A stretch of 15,957 nucleotides of DNA from Planctomycetota bacterium (GTDB lineage Bacteria > Planctomycetota > UBA11346). The notes under the pieces are model-generated. The model saw nothing but the letters and a program-made list of their open reading frames with translations, did not search any database and was not told where the DNA came from. How positions within the stretch are numbered: position 1 is the stretch's first letter; the number at the start of each line of letters is the position of its first letter. Below are positions 7,110-15,568 of the stretch, one piece after another. The stretch covers positions 1 through 15,957 of the forward strand of contig SLQH01000016.1 in the NCBI GenBank assembly GCA_007131555.1, in the 5' to 3' direction. A program made the translations under genes and the position numbers.

Positions 7110-7682
7110 ATGTACGCCATCGCCATCAGCGGCAGCCCCCGTCCCAAGGGCAATACCGAGACCCTGTGCCGTCGGGTCCTTGATGGACTTGCCAGCGCCG
7201 GTTGTCGTACCGCCCTGCACTCCCTGGCCGGGCGTGCCATTGCCGGTTGCACTGGGTGCGCCTGGTGCCGGAAGGACGGCCATCAGGGTTGCGTTCAGGA
7301 GGACGATTTCCAGGCTCTATACGCAGAGCTGTTGCTGGCTGATATCGTGGTCATCGCGTCGCCGGTCTACTTCGGTTCAGCGACTCCCGAACTGATGGCC
7401 TTTCTTGATCGGGCCGGCTATGTGGCCCGTGGACAGGGGCAGTGTCTGGCCCGCAAGGTCGGGGCGCCGATCGCCATCGCCCGCCGGGCTGGGCACAATT
7501 TCACCGTGGCCCAGCTGCTGATGTGGCTGGTGATCAACGACTTCGTGGTTCCCGGCTCCAGCTACTGGCCGATCGCCTTCGGCGGAGCCCCCGACACCGT
7601 CAACGAAGATGCCGAGGGATTGGCCACCATCGATCGTCTGGCCGCCAATCTGGCCTGGGTGGCCGGCAAGTTGACCGCTTGA
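7110..7682 (+). CDS. NADPH-dependent FMN reductase / iron-sulfur flavoprotein-like
   Basis: A 190-residue flavodoxin-fold protein that should bind FMN and move electrons from NAD(P)H or a ferredoxin. The FMN phosphate loop is ISGSPRPKGNT near the N-terminus, and the second flavin contact is SPVYFGSATPELMAFLDR. A compact cysteine cluster (C47, C50, C53, C61; CX2CX2CX7C) lies before the acidic QEDDF block, as in iron-sulfur flavoproteins, so a 4Fe-4S cluster is possible; many close relatives are plain reductases. The ATG at 7110 is chosen over that at 7092 because AAGGA, inside the longer frame, lies about 8 nt before it and the flavin loop starts right after. The physiological substrate is not evident. 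Confidence 0.83.
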   Translation: MYAIAISGSPRPKGNTETLCRRVLDGLASAGCRTALHSLAGRAIAGCTGCAWCRKDGHQGCVQEDDFQALYAELLLADIVVIASPVYFGSATPELMAFLDRAGYVARGQGQCLARKVGAPIAIARRAGHNFTVAQLLMWLVINDFVVPGSSYWPIAFGGAPDTVNEDAEGLATIDRLAANLAWVAGKLTA

Positions 7683-7712
7683 GAGGGGGGCGGCTCGCCA
7701 TCGCCAGGCCCC

Positions 7713-7735
7713 CAGTCGGCGCTTGCTGCCGGCTG
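7713..7735 (+). promoter_or_regulatory. Hairpin in the pyrB leader
   Basis: CAGTCGGC (7713-7720) pairs with GCCGGCTG (7728-7735) over a 7-nt loop, giving 8 bp with one G-T pair. It ends 22 nt before the GTG start of pyrB in a 75-nt gap. No T-run follows, so attenuation is not shown; it may modulate translation or end the FMN reductase message. Confidence 0.3.
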
Positions 7736-7757
7736 AGCATCCCTAGCATCAAGACCT

Positions 7758-8711
7758 GTGAGCTGGGCCGGACGACACATCATCTCCATCGCCGACTTCT
7801 CGACCGAGGATATGCTGCATATCCTTGATCTGGCCGCCAGTCTTGAGCGTCAGCCGCGTCCTGACCTGCTGGCCGGGCGGCTGATGGCCACCCTGTTCTT
7901 CGAGTCCAGCACCCGGACCCGGCTCAGCTTCGAGGCCGCCATGAGCAAGCTCGGTGGCCAGGTGATCGGGGTGACGGATGCCCTGTCATCCAGCGCTCGC
8001 AAGGGCGAGACCATCGCCGATACCATCCGCATGGTCGATCAGTACGCTGATGTGATCGTACTCCGTCATAGCCACGAAGGGTCAGCTCGCCTGGCCAGTG
8101 ATGTGTCGCGGGTTCCAATCATCAACGGCGGTGATGGCGCCAACCAGCACCCGACCCAGACCTTCCTTGATCTCTATACCATCGCCAAGCTGTTTCCGGA
8201 CCGTTTGCAGGGGGCCGGAGCACCGCTCCGGATCACCGTGGCCGGTGATCTGCGCTATGGCCGCACGGTCCATAGCCTGCTGACCGCCCTGACCCATTTT
8301 CCGGTCTGCATGCAGATGGTGCCGGTACCCGGTCTGGAGATGCCCGGTCATTGTCTGGATGAAGCCCAGATGGCTGGCTGCCCGGTGCAATTATTGCCGG
8401 ACCTTGAGACTGCGGTGGCCCAATCCGATGTCCTGTACATGACTCGTCTTCAGCGGGAACGCTTCCCTGATCCGCTGGAGTTCGAACATGTCAAGAGCGC
8501 CTACCGGGTTGATGCCGCAATGTTGCGTTCGGCGGCCCCACAACTGCGCATTCTGCATCCCCTGCCCCGGGTCAATGAGATCGCGGTCGATGTCGATACC
8601 ACCCCCCATGCGGCCTATGTGCCCCAGGCCGGCAATGGGGTTCCGGTGCGTCAGGCCTTGCTGGCCCTGGTCCTGGGCCGGGCCGAGGTCGCAGTCGGCA
8701 GCGGAGCCTGA
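7758..8711 (+). CDS. pyrB: Aspartate carbamoyltransferase catalytic chain
   Basis: PyrB joins carbamoyl phosphate and L-aspartate to N-carbamoyl-L-aspartate, the committed step of pyrimidine synthesis. The 317 residues match the family (about 310). The carbamoyl-phosphate loop SSTRTR covers residues 50-55; the mobile 80s loop SSSARKGET carries K82 (E. coli K84); NGGDGANQHPTQTFLDL follows; DLRYGRTVHS and TRLQRERF form the aspartate domain; and HPLPRVNEI (H267-R271) closes the site. The start is a GTG at 7758, supported because the protein then begins a few residues before HIISI, as in E. coli. No strong ribosome site is seen. It forms an operon with pyrI, 17 nt downstream, which makes the allosteric dodecamer (c6r6) likely. 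No other pyr genes are in the window. Confidence 0.96.
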   Translation: MSWAGRHIISIADFSTEDMLHILDLAASLERQPRPDLLAGRLMATLFFESSTRTRLSFEAAMSKLGGQVIGVTDALSSSARKGETIADTIRMVDQYADVIVLRHSHEGSARLASDVSRVPIINGGDGANQHPTQTFLDLYTIAKLFPDRLQGAGAPLRITVAGDLRYGRTVHSLLTALTHFPVCMQMVPVPGLEMPGHCLDEAQMAGCPVQLLPDLETAVAQSDVLYMTRLQRERFPDPLEFEHVKSAYRVDAAMLRSAAPQLRILHPLPRVNEIAVDVDTTPHAAYVPQAGNGVPVRQALLALVLGRAEVAVGSGA

Positions 8712-8728
8712 GAACGGAGACACGCCCC

Positions 8729-9178
8729 ATGTCGCACCGCGTACGTCAGGTCGAGGCCATCGAGGCCGGCACGGTGATCGACCATATCCCCAGTGACCGG
8801 GCTCTTGAGGTTGCCCATCTGCTGACTGCCCCCGGCGACCAGTTCTTTCTTGGGGCCCATCTGCGTTCCGACAACATGGGCCACAAGGGTGTGGTCAAGA
8901 TCGCCAACAAGGAACTCAGTCCATCGACCATCAGTCGTCTGGCCCTGATCGCCCCTGGGGCGACCATGTCGATCATCCGTGACTACGTGGTGGTCAGCAA
9001 GGATCCGGTGCCGATGCCAGACCGTTTCACGGCCATCGCCCGCTGCCCCAACAGCAACTGCGTCACCAACCACGAGACGGTGACCACCGATTTCCTGGTC
9101 GTCAGGCCGTCACCCTTGGAGGTGCGCTGCCGTTTCTGTGAACGCAGCTTCCCAGCCAGCGAGCTGGTCTTGACCTGA
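8729..9178 (+). CDS. pyrI: Aspartate carbamoyltransferase regulatory chain
   Basis: PyrI (149 residues; E. coli 153) binds nucleotides and transmits feedback inhibition to PyrB. The N-terminal effector domain keeps QVEAI..GTVIDHIP, including Asp-His at 18-19, and the lysines of KIANKELS and VVSKDPVP that match K60 and K94 of the E. coli CTP/ATP site. The C-terminal zinc domain has C106, C111, C134 and C137 (CPNSNC and CRFC), the four ligands that hold the chain to PyrB. A ribosome site GGAG (8716-8719) lies 9 nt before the ATG. PyrI is patchily distributed among bacteria (enterobacteria, Bacteroidetes, some PVC and Firmicutes) and archaea, so it is a useful taxonomic clue here. Confidence 0.96.
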   Translation: MSHRVRQVEAIEAGTVIDHIPSDRALEVAHLLTAPGDQFFLGAHLRSDNMGHKGVVKIANKELSPSTISRLALIAPGATMSIIRDYVVVSKDPVPMPDRFTAIARCPNSNCVTNHETVTTDFLVVRPSPLEVRCRFCERSFPASELVLT

Positions 9179-9232
9179 CAGGATCGGGAACGCCGTTGCC
9201 CAGTGTTCCGCAGGTCATTCACTAAGTTTTTT
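9171..9232 (+). terminator. Terminator-like fold after pyrI
   Basis: TGACCTG (9171-9177, overlapping the pyrI stop) pairs exactly with CAGGTCA (9211-9217). A smaller inner stem, GGAAC (9187-9191) with GTTCC (9205-9209), lies inside it. A run of six T follows at 9227-9232. The 9-nt gap between stem and T-run is too long for a textbook intrinsic terminator, hence the low score. Confidence 0.35.
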
Positions 9233-9343
9233 CACGCCCGCTTTGCTCAAGGGCGCCAATATCGCCAAGGGAAAGCCCGTTTGCTGTTTTGCCTTTTGTC
9301 TGCCGCCTGCAGGGCCTTTGCGTACTTGGCGATCTTGGCGTGA
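9232..9343. repeat. Palindromic intergenic element (MITE-like or structured repeat)
   Basis: The element has terminal inverted repeats TCACGCC (9232-9238) and GGCGTGA (9337-9343). Inside them CGCCAATATCGCCAAG (9254-9269) matches the reverse complement of CTTGGCGATCTTGGCG (9325-9340) at 15 of 16 positions, with 55 nt between. The CGCCAAG/ACGCAAAGG wording resembles short palindromic repeats common between genes in many environmental bacteria. No coding potential is seen. It sits between the convergent pyrI and macroglobulin genes, and the rest of the 9179-9400 gap holds nothing else I can identify apart from the fold behind pyrI. Confidence 0.6.
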
Positions 9344-9400
9344 GACCATTTCAGACACAGTAGTTCTTTGAACTGCGCCAGGGTGAAGCCCTGGGCCGTT

Positions 9401-12400
9401 CTACTCCCGTGGCGGAGCTGCTTGCACCTCCATGATGACACTGTTGGAGTGGGCGTTGAATTCGGGGGCATACATGCATTGGATGGTGGCGATGCCGCTG
9501 TGGTAGCGACCGGCGAGCTGGACGCGGACGCTGTATTCGAAGACGTAGCTGCCCTTGGGCAGGTAGGAGATGAAGAAGTGGCTGGCGGTGTCGCGGGTCG
9601 ATTGGTAGTAGCCCAGGCCGTCCTGCCAGCGGTAGGTACTCAGCACGTCCACCGGTTCGGTGCCGGAGCCGCGTTGATCCTTGAGGTGGACGTATTCCAG
9701 GTCGCGATCGGTGGTCAGGGTGATGCGGCTGACCACCTCATCACCGATTGACAGCGGACCGTCGATGGCTTCCAGCATTGGTCCGGCGGGGGTGTTGACC
9801 CGGCGCCATAGGGTCTTGCGCAAGCGCAGGGGCGTGGCCTCGTGCGGGGTGATCTTCTCGATGTCCTCCAGGTACTGCCAGTGCAGGCTGCCCCAGGCCA
9901 CTCCGGGATCGGTCTTGGTGAGGGTCACGGTGCCCATCTCGGGGGTGATCTCGTTGCTACTGAAACGGTGTTCATAGTATCCGGTTCCGGCTTCAACCTG
10001 GCGCGGGGTGATGGTGGTCTCACCGACCTGGACGGCGACCAGGTCGCTGCTGGAGAGCAGGTCGACCCCGCGCCCAAGCAGAGCGTAGACGGCATCGGCG
10101 GTGGCCTTGGTACTGCGCCAGTGCTGGGTCTGCTTCTGCTTGAGCAGCCAGACCTGGGCCGCTTCAACCGTTTCGGCGTCATCCATGATCTCGGCGAAGG
10201 CTTCAATCATCAGGGCCTGGGTCTCGATCGGGGCCCGGTACCAGGACCAATGCCGTTCGCTGTCGCGCCAGAACAGGCCCATCTCCTCGTCCTCGACCGC
10301 CCGTTGGCGGATCGATTCCATGATGATGCGGGCATGACGGGCATCGTCCCAGCGCTGGAGGGCCAGGGCCAGATGGGCCTGGGATTGGCGGTGTCGGGTC
10401 TGGTTCCAGGTCTGTCGGCCGCGTTCCAGGAAGTAGGCGTAGGCGCTAGCCGTATCCCCGGTGGGGGCCTGATCGGCCAGGAAGAAGCTACGGCCGTACA
10501 GCAGCAGCGCATCCAACGGGTTCAGGATATGATCCTCCAGGCGCTGGTCATGACGGATGCGCTGATGGCGCTCCACGGCCCACTGGTCAAGGATCCGCAG
10601 GGCCCGCTGAGCCGGAGCCAGATCCAGGTTCTCGACCCCCATCTGGCGCAGGCGGCCGTAACCACTGACAATGTACAGGGTGATGAATTCGTTGCCGCGT
10701 CCCCCAGGGAACCAGGGCCAGGAACCGTCAGGGTGCTGGCGATCGGCCAGCCGGATCTGGGTGCGACGGATCTCCTCGGCCAAGCGATGGTCCTCAAACA
10801 GGATGCCGACCTGACGGCGGGCCTGGCTTTCGTCCTGGGCCTGACGCAGCCAGGGCGTCTCCTCGATCATCAGACTCTTGAGGTCCTGGTTCTTGAACAG
10901 GGGGCTGTCGAGGGCCGGGGTGCCCCGCCAAGCGGCGAAGACCTCGCGGATCCGAGGACGGGAGTTGACGATGTGATGGCCCAGGCTGTTGGCGTACAGA
11001 CGGTTGAAGATCTGCTCACTGCACTCGTAGGGGAACTCCATCAGATAGGGTAGGGCCATGACCGCATACCAGGCCGGCTGGCTGACCATCTGGACGCTCA
11101 GATTCTGATGACGGAGGGTCTTGGAGTCGGCCGAAGCCAGGAGCTTGTCGAGGGTGAAGGTCCGTTGGCCCTCACCCCGGATCGGCAGGGGCAGGGATTC
11201 GGTGACCAGCAACCGCCGAGGCAGGACCGGCAGATGACCCTCCTCGCCATCGCTGAGGGTCTGGTCGCCGCCGACCACGCGGTAGGTGAGAAAGCCCTGG
11301 TCATCAGGAATGCGCAGGCGCCAGGTGACGGCCTGCGAGCGGCCCGGAGCCACGCTGAAGGGCAGCTCAGGGCGGTCATTGCCGACCGCCTCATCACGGG
11401 AGTCGCCGCTGTGCAGATCAGCGATGGTCAGGCGTACCTGACCCTGTCGTGCGATCTCACCCATGTTGGTCACGGTGGCCGAGAACAGCACCTCGTCGCC
11501 TTCGCGCAGGAAGCGGGGCGGATTGGGCTGGACCATCAGTTCCTTGGCGCTCACCGCCTCACCGGTCAACAAGCCCGAGCGTAGCTGCCGGTCATGGGCG
11601 AAGCCCATGAAGCGCCAGGTGGTGAGGGTTTCGGGCATGGTGAAGCTGATCCGCACCGTGCCGTCAGGGTCGCTGACCAGATGGGGGAAGAAGAAGGCGG
11701 TCTCGGCCAGGTTGCGGCGGGCGGTGATGGTGTCGAGGTCGGGGTCTGTTGGAGACGCATCCCCGATAGGGTCCTCTGTTTCCATTTCTGATACGGGTTT
11801 ATCAAGCTGATCCATGGCTGCTGCGGGCGCCGGTGGGGCAGCGTCATGGTCAGATGCCACGCCGTCTGCTGCTAGTCCAAAGGATCCCTCAGCTCTCTGC
11901 AACCTGCCCCTGGCATGACGAATACCAACGCGAGCTGGATGGAGGATGAATGGCAGAAAGCTGCGATAGTCTGGGATGGCGACCGAGGACCTGTGCCAGT
12001 TGATGTTGTGGCTATGGGGTAAGGAAATGCGGCCGTCGAGACTGTAGATCTGACGGTGGCTCCTGTCATGGTAGAAACCTCCCAGTCCCGGCCAGCTATG
12101 GGGCAGGAACTGATCAAGGGACGCATCATAGAGGGTGGCGACCATCTCGGCGATGGCGGCCTCGCCGTGATGATTGCGGATCACTGCGGTCCAGGTCTCC
12201 TCATCACCTGGACCAAGCTTGGACACCATCCGCTCCCAGCGCAGATCCAGGCGGCGATCAGACCACGGGACCTGGACGCTGCGTTGCTGGGTGTACACCC
12301 TGCTGTCGCGCACGAAGGTGCAGCGCAGGGTGAAGCCGCCGCGCATTGCCTCGCTGACCGGCTGGCGGATGAGGGTCTGGTTGTGGGCCGGGTCGCTCCA

Positions 12401-15400
12401 GTAGGCCTGGAGGATCTGGCCGCGATGCTCCACTTCGATGTAGACTCGGGCATGCTCATAGCCGCTGGCCCACAAGGCCACGAAATCCTGGCCCGGCTCT
12501 ACCGACCAGGTGGGGGCGGCGAGGTGCCAGGCCTCTGGGATCGGATAGCGAGGCGCGGCGGGGTTGACGACCCGCAATAGGTGCTCGCCCAGGATCTCCT
12601 GGCCGTCGTCATCTTCAGCCCGTACCACGGCCTTGTAGATTCCGGCGGGCAGGCGCACATCAACCCTGGCCTGGCCATCGGCATCGGTTTCGACCTCATC
12701 CGACCAGATCACCTCGCCCAGGGGCCAGGATTGGGGCTTGCTGGGATCGACCGGTGGTCGGCCCTGTTCACGCACGAACTGCCGCCATTGCCAGGAGAAG
12801 TGTCGGTGTTGGCTCGGGGCCTGGCGGCGGGTTTCATCGGGTTGTTCCAGGGCGTGGACGCTGATGTGTACCGGACGGGCCAGGCCGACCCCGTCCAGGG
12901 ATCGGGTGTGCAGATTGAGGGCGATCGCCTGGCCTTCCTGCAGCCAATCAGGGCTGCTGACCGAGGCTGTAAAGGCCTGGTATCCGACGGTGATCCTGCG
13001 GCTGGTGGACCGGGTCTCGCCGTTGGCATCGGTGATATCGACGGCTATCCGGTAGGTGAAGCTGGCCTGACTGCTGGCCGGGATGCTGGCATCAGGGCGG
13101 GCGGTGAAGGTGATTGCATAACGCCCATCGGCGTCGGTCTGGGTACTGCCATGGGCCATTTGCTGACTGCCCTGGCCGTAAAGGCTGTGGCTCCACCACA
13201 TCCACGCCGGGAATCGCGGACTGCGTTCAACCCGCCACCTGACCGTGGCATGATCCACCGCCGCTCCGGTATAGGCGCTGGCCTGGCCGCGCACAGTGAC
13301 CTCTTCATCAAGGCGCACCGTCTCCTGGGGGTCGTCCAGGCTGACCTGGAAGCGTGGTCGCTTGTATTCCTCGACCCGGATGTTGCCACCATGATGCAGC
13401 CAACCGCCCTGGTCAATTCGCAGGGTCATGGGGCCGGTGACCGTGCCATCGGGGGCGGTGAAGTGGCCGCTTATGGCACCATAGTCGTTGCTCTGGGTGT
13501 CCAGGCGGGCGATCTCCCGCCGGTTGTGGTCACGCAAGATGATGGTGACCATCTGGCGGGGCAGTACCCGATAGTCATTGGTGGCCTGATCATGGCGCGC
13601 CAGGATGCCCTTGAAGGAGATGGTCTGCCCGGGGCGATAGATGGCACGGTCGGTGAACAGGGTGACGCTGTGATGGACTGATTGTGGTCGACTGCGACCC
13701 AGATGCATGGTGTTCAGCAGGGCGACTTCATGTCCCTGATGACGGGCAGCGAAGATCAGCCGGCGGTGATCCGCTTGTTGTTCGTAGACGAAGCGTCCAT
13801 CCTCATCGCTGGTCAGTTGGGCAACCTGCTCGACCTGGTGTTGTCGGCCGCGCCAGTGCTGCGACCAGACCTGGATATCGGCACCGCTGATCGGTGCGCC
13901 GCTGCGGGCATCGACCACCAAGCCGTCGGTCGGGTCCTGGCTACCCGTCTGTGATTGATGACGCATCACCAGGGCGATATCACTGACGAAGACGATGGCG
14001 GCGCTGATCTGGTTGTCGGTGATCGGGAAATCTTCACGTCCACTGGCCAGCAGCAGGTAGGTGCCCGGTGCCAGGTCATCAGGCAGCGGCAGCTCGGTAC
14101 TGCGTTGACGGAAGTCCTCGGTAGGCGGCAGAGCGGCGCTCCAGGTCTTGGTGGGGCGCAGACGGAGCAGTTCAGCGAGGTGCTCTGGTCCCCACCAGTG
14201 CCTCCGAGCGATCCGGGTCAGGCTGTTGGGATTGGTGATCATGTTGTCAAGATTGCACGACACCACGCGCAGATGGACACGATCCAGGTTACGATGATCG
14301 ACGCTGATCACCGCTCCGCCCTCGTTCCACAGGGGCTCGGTGTGGACGGCCAGATGCGGCATGGTGATCTCGGCCAGCAGTTGCCGGCAACGGCGGCCAC
14401 CCCGGCTGTCGGGGAAGGCTTCCGCTCCCCGGCTGGCCAGGGTATGGGCTTGGGCAGGATCATCGTCATCGTGCCAACTGCGGGCCAAGAGCCACAGGGC
14501 GTCGGCGGCCAGGGGATGATCGCTGTGGTCGGCGATGAAGCGTTCCAGGGCTGCACGGTAGCGGGCGGTGCGCTGTTCGCCCTGGGCCTGATTGCTGCCC
14601 AGTTGCAGGCGCACCAGTTCGGCATCGAGCAGGGCGTCGTGACGCTCGCTCTGGTGATGGGTATTCAGCAGGTCCTGGAGAAGGAGGACTGCCTGGCGTA
14701 GGCGCCCTGGGTTCTCCGGTACCTGCCAGGCCAGGAAGTCCTCCATGGGGTCGAAGATGGGACCGTCAGCGGCCAGGGTGAAATGGTCTTCGGCCATCAT
14801 CACGCCCTGTTCGCCGGCCTGATAGAAGGCCAGGGCCTCGTGGGCCACAATGTCGAAGAGGGTCGGGCGCAGGATGTCGGTTGGGCTGTGTTCCCCTTCG
14901 GTCAGCAGGGGGGTGATCGTGTCCACCGGGATATCCTTGATGGCCGGATCAGCCAGGGCGGCGGTATAGCGCTGGTCGATCTCAGTCAGCAGACGGCGCA
15001 GATCCCAGGTGGTCACATCGCCGCCGCTGTCAGTGGTGGTGGCGCTGCGTTGGCTGATGCGCCAGCGATGCTGTTGGAAATAGCGCCAGTACCAGCGGGC
15101 CAGGACGGCGTCGATCAGGGGTTGGGCCAGCGCCGGAGCATCCGTCCGGCGGGCTTCCAGACGGAGGATGGCCTCCTCTGGCCGATCCCCCTCGATGCTG
15201 CCCTCGATCTGGGCGGCGTAGACCAGGGCCTTGATGATATGGGCCTGATCCTCAGCTGCGACGGCCTGGCTCAGCAGGGTCTCGACCAGGGCTAGAGCAT
15301 CGCGTGGGCGTTGCTGATGCAAAGCCCGTTCCACCGCCGGCCAGCTAGCCTGTGCTTGGGGGTCCGGTTCTTCGCCGGGCAAGAGCATGAGGGCGCTGAG

Positions 15401-15451
15401 GATGGCGCTGATGGCAATGAAGAACAGGAGGACTGGGATCAGAATCTTCAT
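9401..15451 (-). CDS. Alpha-2-macroglobulin family protein with thioester, membrane-anchored
   Basis: A 2016-residue bacterial alpha-2-macroglobulin, expected to trap proteases in the periplasm by cleavage of a bait region and covalent capture through a Cys-Gln thioester. Residues 3-27 are a hydrophobic signal or anchor helix with no lipobox Cys. About 35-355 is a helical, TPR-like region. MG domains follow, with a carboxypeptidase-regulatory-like segment (about 512-555), the MG2-type YRPGQTISFKG near 602, and YKRPRFQVSL. The alpha-2-macroglobulin core block ETAFFFPHL...TTWRFMGF lies at about 1249-1285. The thioester motif CSEQ begins at C1477 (11012-11023), followed by the helical barrel with HPDGSWPWFPGG near 1572. 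It is longer than E. coli ECAM (about 1650) and resembles the Bacteroidetes-type form. The ATG at 15451 is chosen because GGAG lies 5 nt before it and the hydrophobic helix begins at once; the 53 extra residues of the open frame look non-coding. No pbpC neighbour is present. Confidence 0.93.
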   Translation of the reverse strand: MKILIPVLLFFIAISAILSALMLLPGEEPDPQAQASWPAVERALHQQRPRDALALVETLLSQAVAAEDQAHIIKALVYAAQIEGSIEGDRPEEAILRLEARRTDAPALAQPLIDAVLARWYWRYFQQHRWRISQRSATTTDSGGDVTTWDLRRLLTEIDQRYTAALADPAIKDIPVDTITPLLTEGEHSPTDILRPTLFDIVAHEALAFYQAGEQGVMMAEDHFTLAADGPIFDPMEDFLAWQVPENPGRLRQAVLLLQDLLNTHHQSERHDALLDAELVRLQLGSNQAQGEQRTARYRAALERFIADHSDHPLAADALWLLARSWHDDDDPAQAHTLASRGAEAFPDSRGGRRCRQLLAEITMPHLAVHTEPLWNEGGAVISVDHRNLDRVHLRVVSCNLDNMITNPNSLTRIARRHWWGPEHLAELLRLRPTKTWSAALPPTEDFRQRSTELPLPDDLAPGTYLLLASGREDFPITDNQISAAIVFVSDIALVMRHQSQTGSQDPTDGLVVDARSGAPISGADIQVWSQHWRGRQHQVEQVAQLTSDEDGRFVYEQQADHRRLIFAARHQGHEVALLNTMHLGRSRPQSVHHSVTLFTDRAIYRPGQTISFKGILARHDQATNDYRVLPRQMVTIILRDHNRREIARLDTQSNDYGAISGHFTAPDGTVTGPMTLRIDQGGWLHHGGNIRVEEYKRPRFQVSLDDPQETVRLDEEVTVRGQASAYTGAAVDHATVRWRVERSPRFPAWMWWSHSLYGQGSQQMAHGSTQTDADGRYAITFTARPDASIPASSQASFTYRIAVDITDANGETRSTSRRITVGYQAFTASVSSPDWLQEGQAIALNLHTRSLDGVGLARPVHISVHALEQPDETRRQAPSQHRHFSWQWRQFVREQGRPPVDPSKPQSWPLGEVIWSDEVETDADGQARVDVRLPAGIYKAVVRAEDDDGQEILGEHLLRVVNPAAPRYPIPEAWHLAAPTWSVEPGQDFVALWASGYEHARVYIEVEHRGQILQAYWSDPAHNQTLIRQPVSEAMRGGFTLRCTFVRDSRVYTQQRSVQVPWSDRRLDLRWERMVSKLGPGDEETWTAVIRNHHGEAAIAEMVATLYDASLDQFLPHSWPGLGGFYHDRSHRQIYSLDGRISLPHSHNINWHRSSVAIPDYRSFLPFILHPARVGIRHARGRLQRAEGSFGLAADGVASDHDAAPPAPAAAMDQLDKPVSEMETEDPIGDASPTDPDLDTITARRNLAETAFFFPHLVSDPDGTVRISFTMPETLTTWRFMGFAHDRQLRSGLLTGEAVSAKELMVQPNPPRFLREGDEVLFSATVTNMGEIARQGQVRLTIADLHSGDSRDEAVGNDRPELPFSVAPGRSQAVTWRLRIPDDQGFLTYRVVGGDQTLSDGEEGHLPVLPRRLLVTESLPLPIRGEGQRTFTLDKLLASADSKTLRHQNLSVQMVSQPAWYAVMALPYLMEFPYECSEQIFNRLYANSLGHHIVNSRPRIREVFAAWRGTPALDSPLFKNQDLKSLMIEETPWLRQAQDESQARRQVGILFEDHRLAEEIRRTQIRLADRQHPDGSWPWFPGGRGNEFITLYIVSGYGRLRQMGVENLDLAPAQRALRILDQWAVERHQRIRHDQRLEDHILNPLDALLLYGRSFFLADQAPTGDTASAYAYFLERGRQTWNQTRHRQSQAHLALALQRWDDARHARIIMESIRQRAVEDEEMGLFWRDSERHWSWYRAPIETQALMIEAFAEIMDDAETVEAAQVWLLKQKQTQHWRSTKATADAVYALLGRGVDLLSSSDLVAVQVGETTITPRQVEAGTGYYEHRFSSNEITPEMGTVTLTKTDPGVAWGSLHWQYLEDIEKITPHEATPLRLRKTLWRRVNTPAGPMLEAIDGPLSIGDEVVSRITLTTDRDLEYVHLKDQRGSGTEPVDVLSTYRWQDGLGYYQSTRDTASHFFISYLPKGSYVFEYSVRVQLAGRYHSGIATIQCMYAPEFNAHSNSVIMEVQAAPPRE

Positions 15452-15568
15452 GACGGCTCCAGGCTGATAGGATCGTAGGATTGTAGTGCGTGCATCGTAC
15501 AGTTTGGACGCCTGTACGTAGCGCCGGTGCCGGGGAGAAGGTTGATACGGCAACCTACGTATCACACA

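Noticed and set aside
9179..9400. Insertion sequence in the pyrI-macroglobulin gap
   Set aside because: No transposase frame or fragment is present; only the short palindromic element is supported.
9842..11053. 403-residue plus-strand open frame inside the macroglobulin gene
   Set aside because: It is antisense to a clear coding sequence with conserved motifs; high GC makes long shadow frames, and it is repetitive Gly/Leu/Asp text without a fold.
12581..13681. 366-residue plus-strand open frame inside the macroglobulin gene
   Set aside because: Same reason: an antisense shadow of MG-domain coding, with no recognisable motif or ribosome site.
15452..15510. TACAAT on the minus strand as -10 of the macroglobulin promoter
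   Set aside because: No acceptable -35 at the right distance; kept only as a note.
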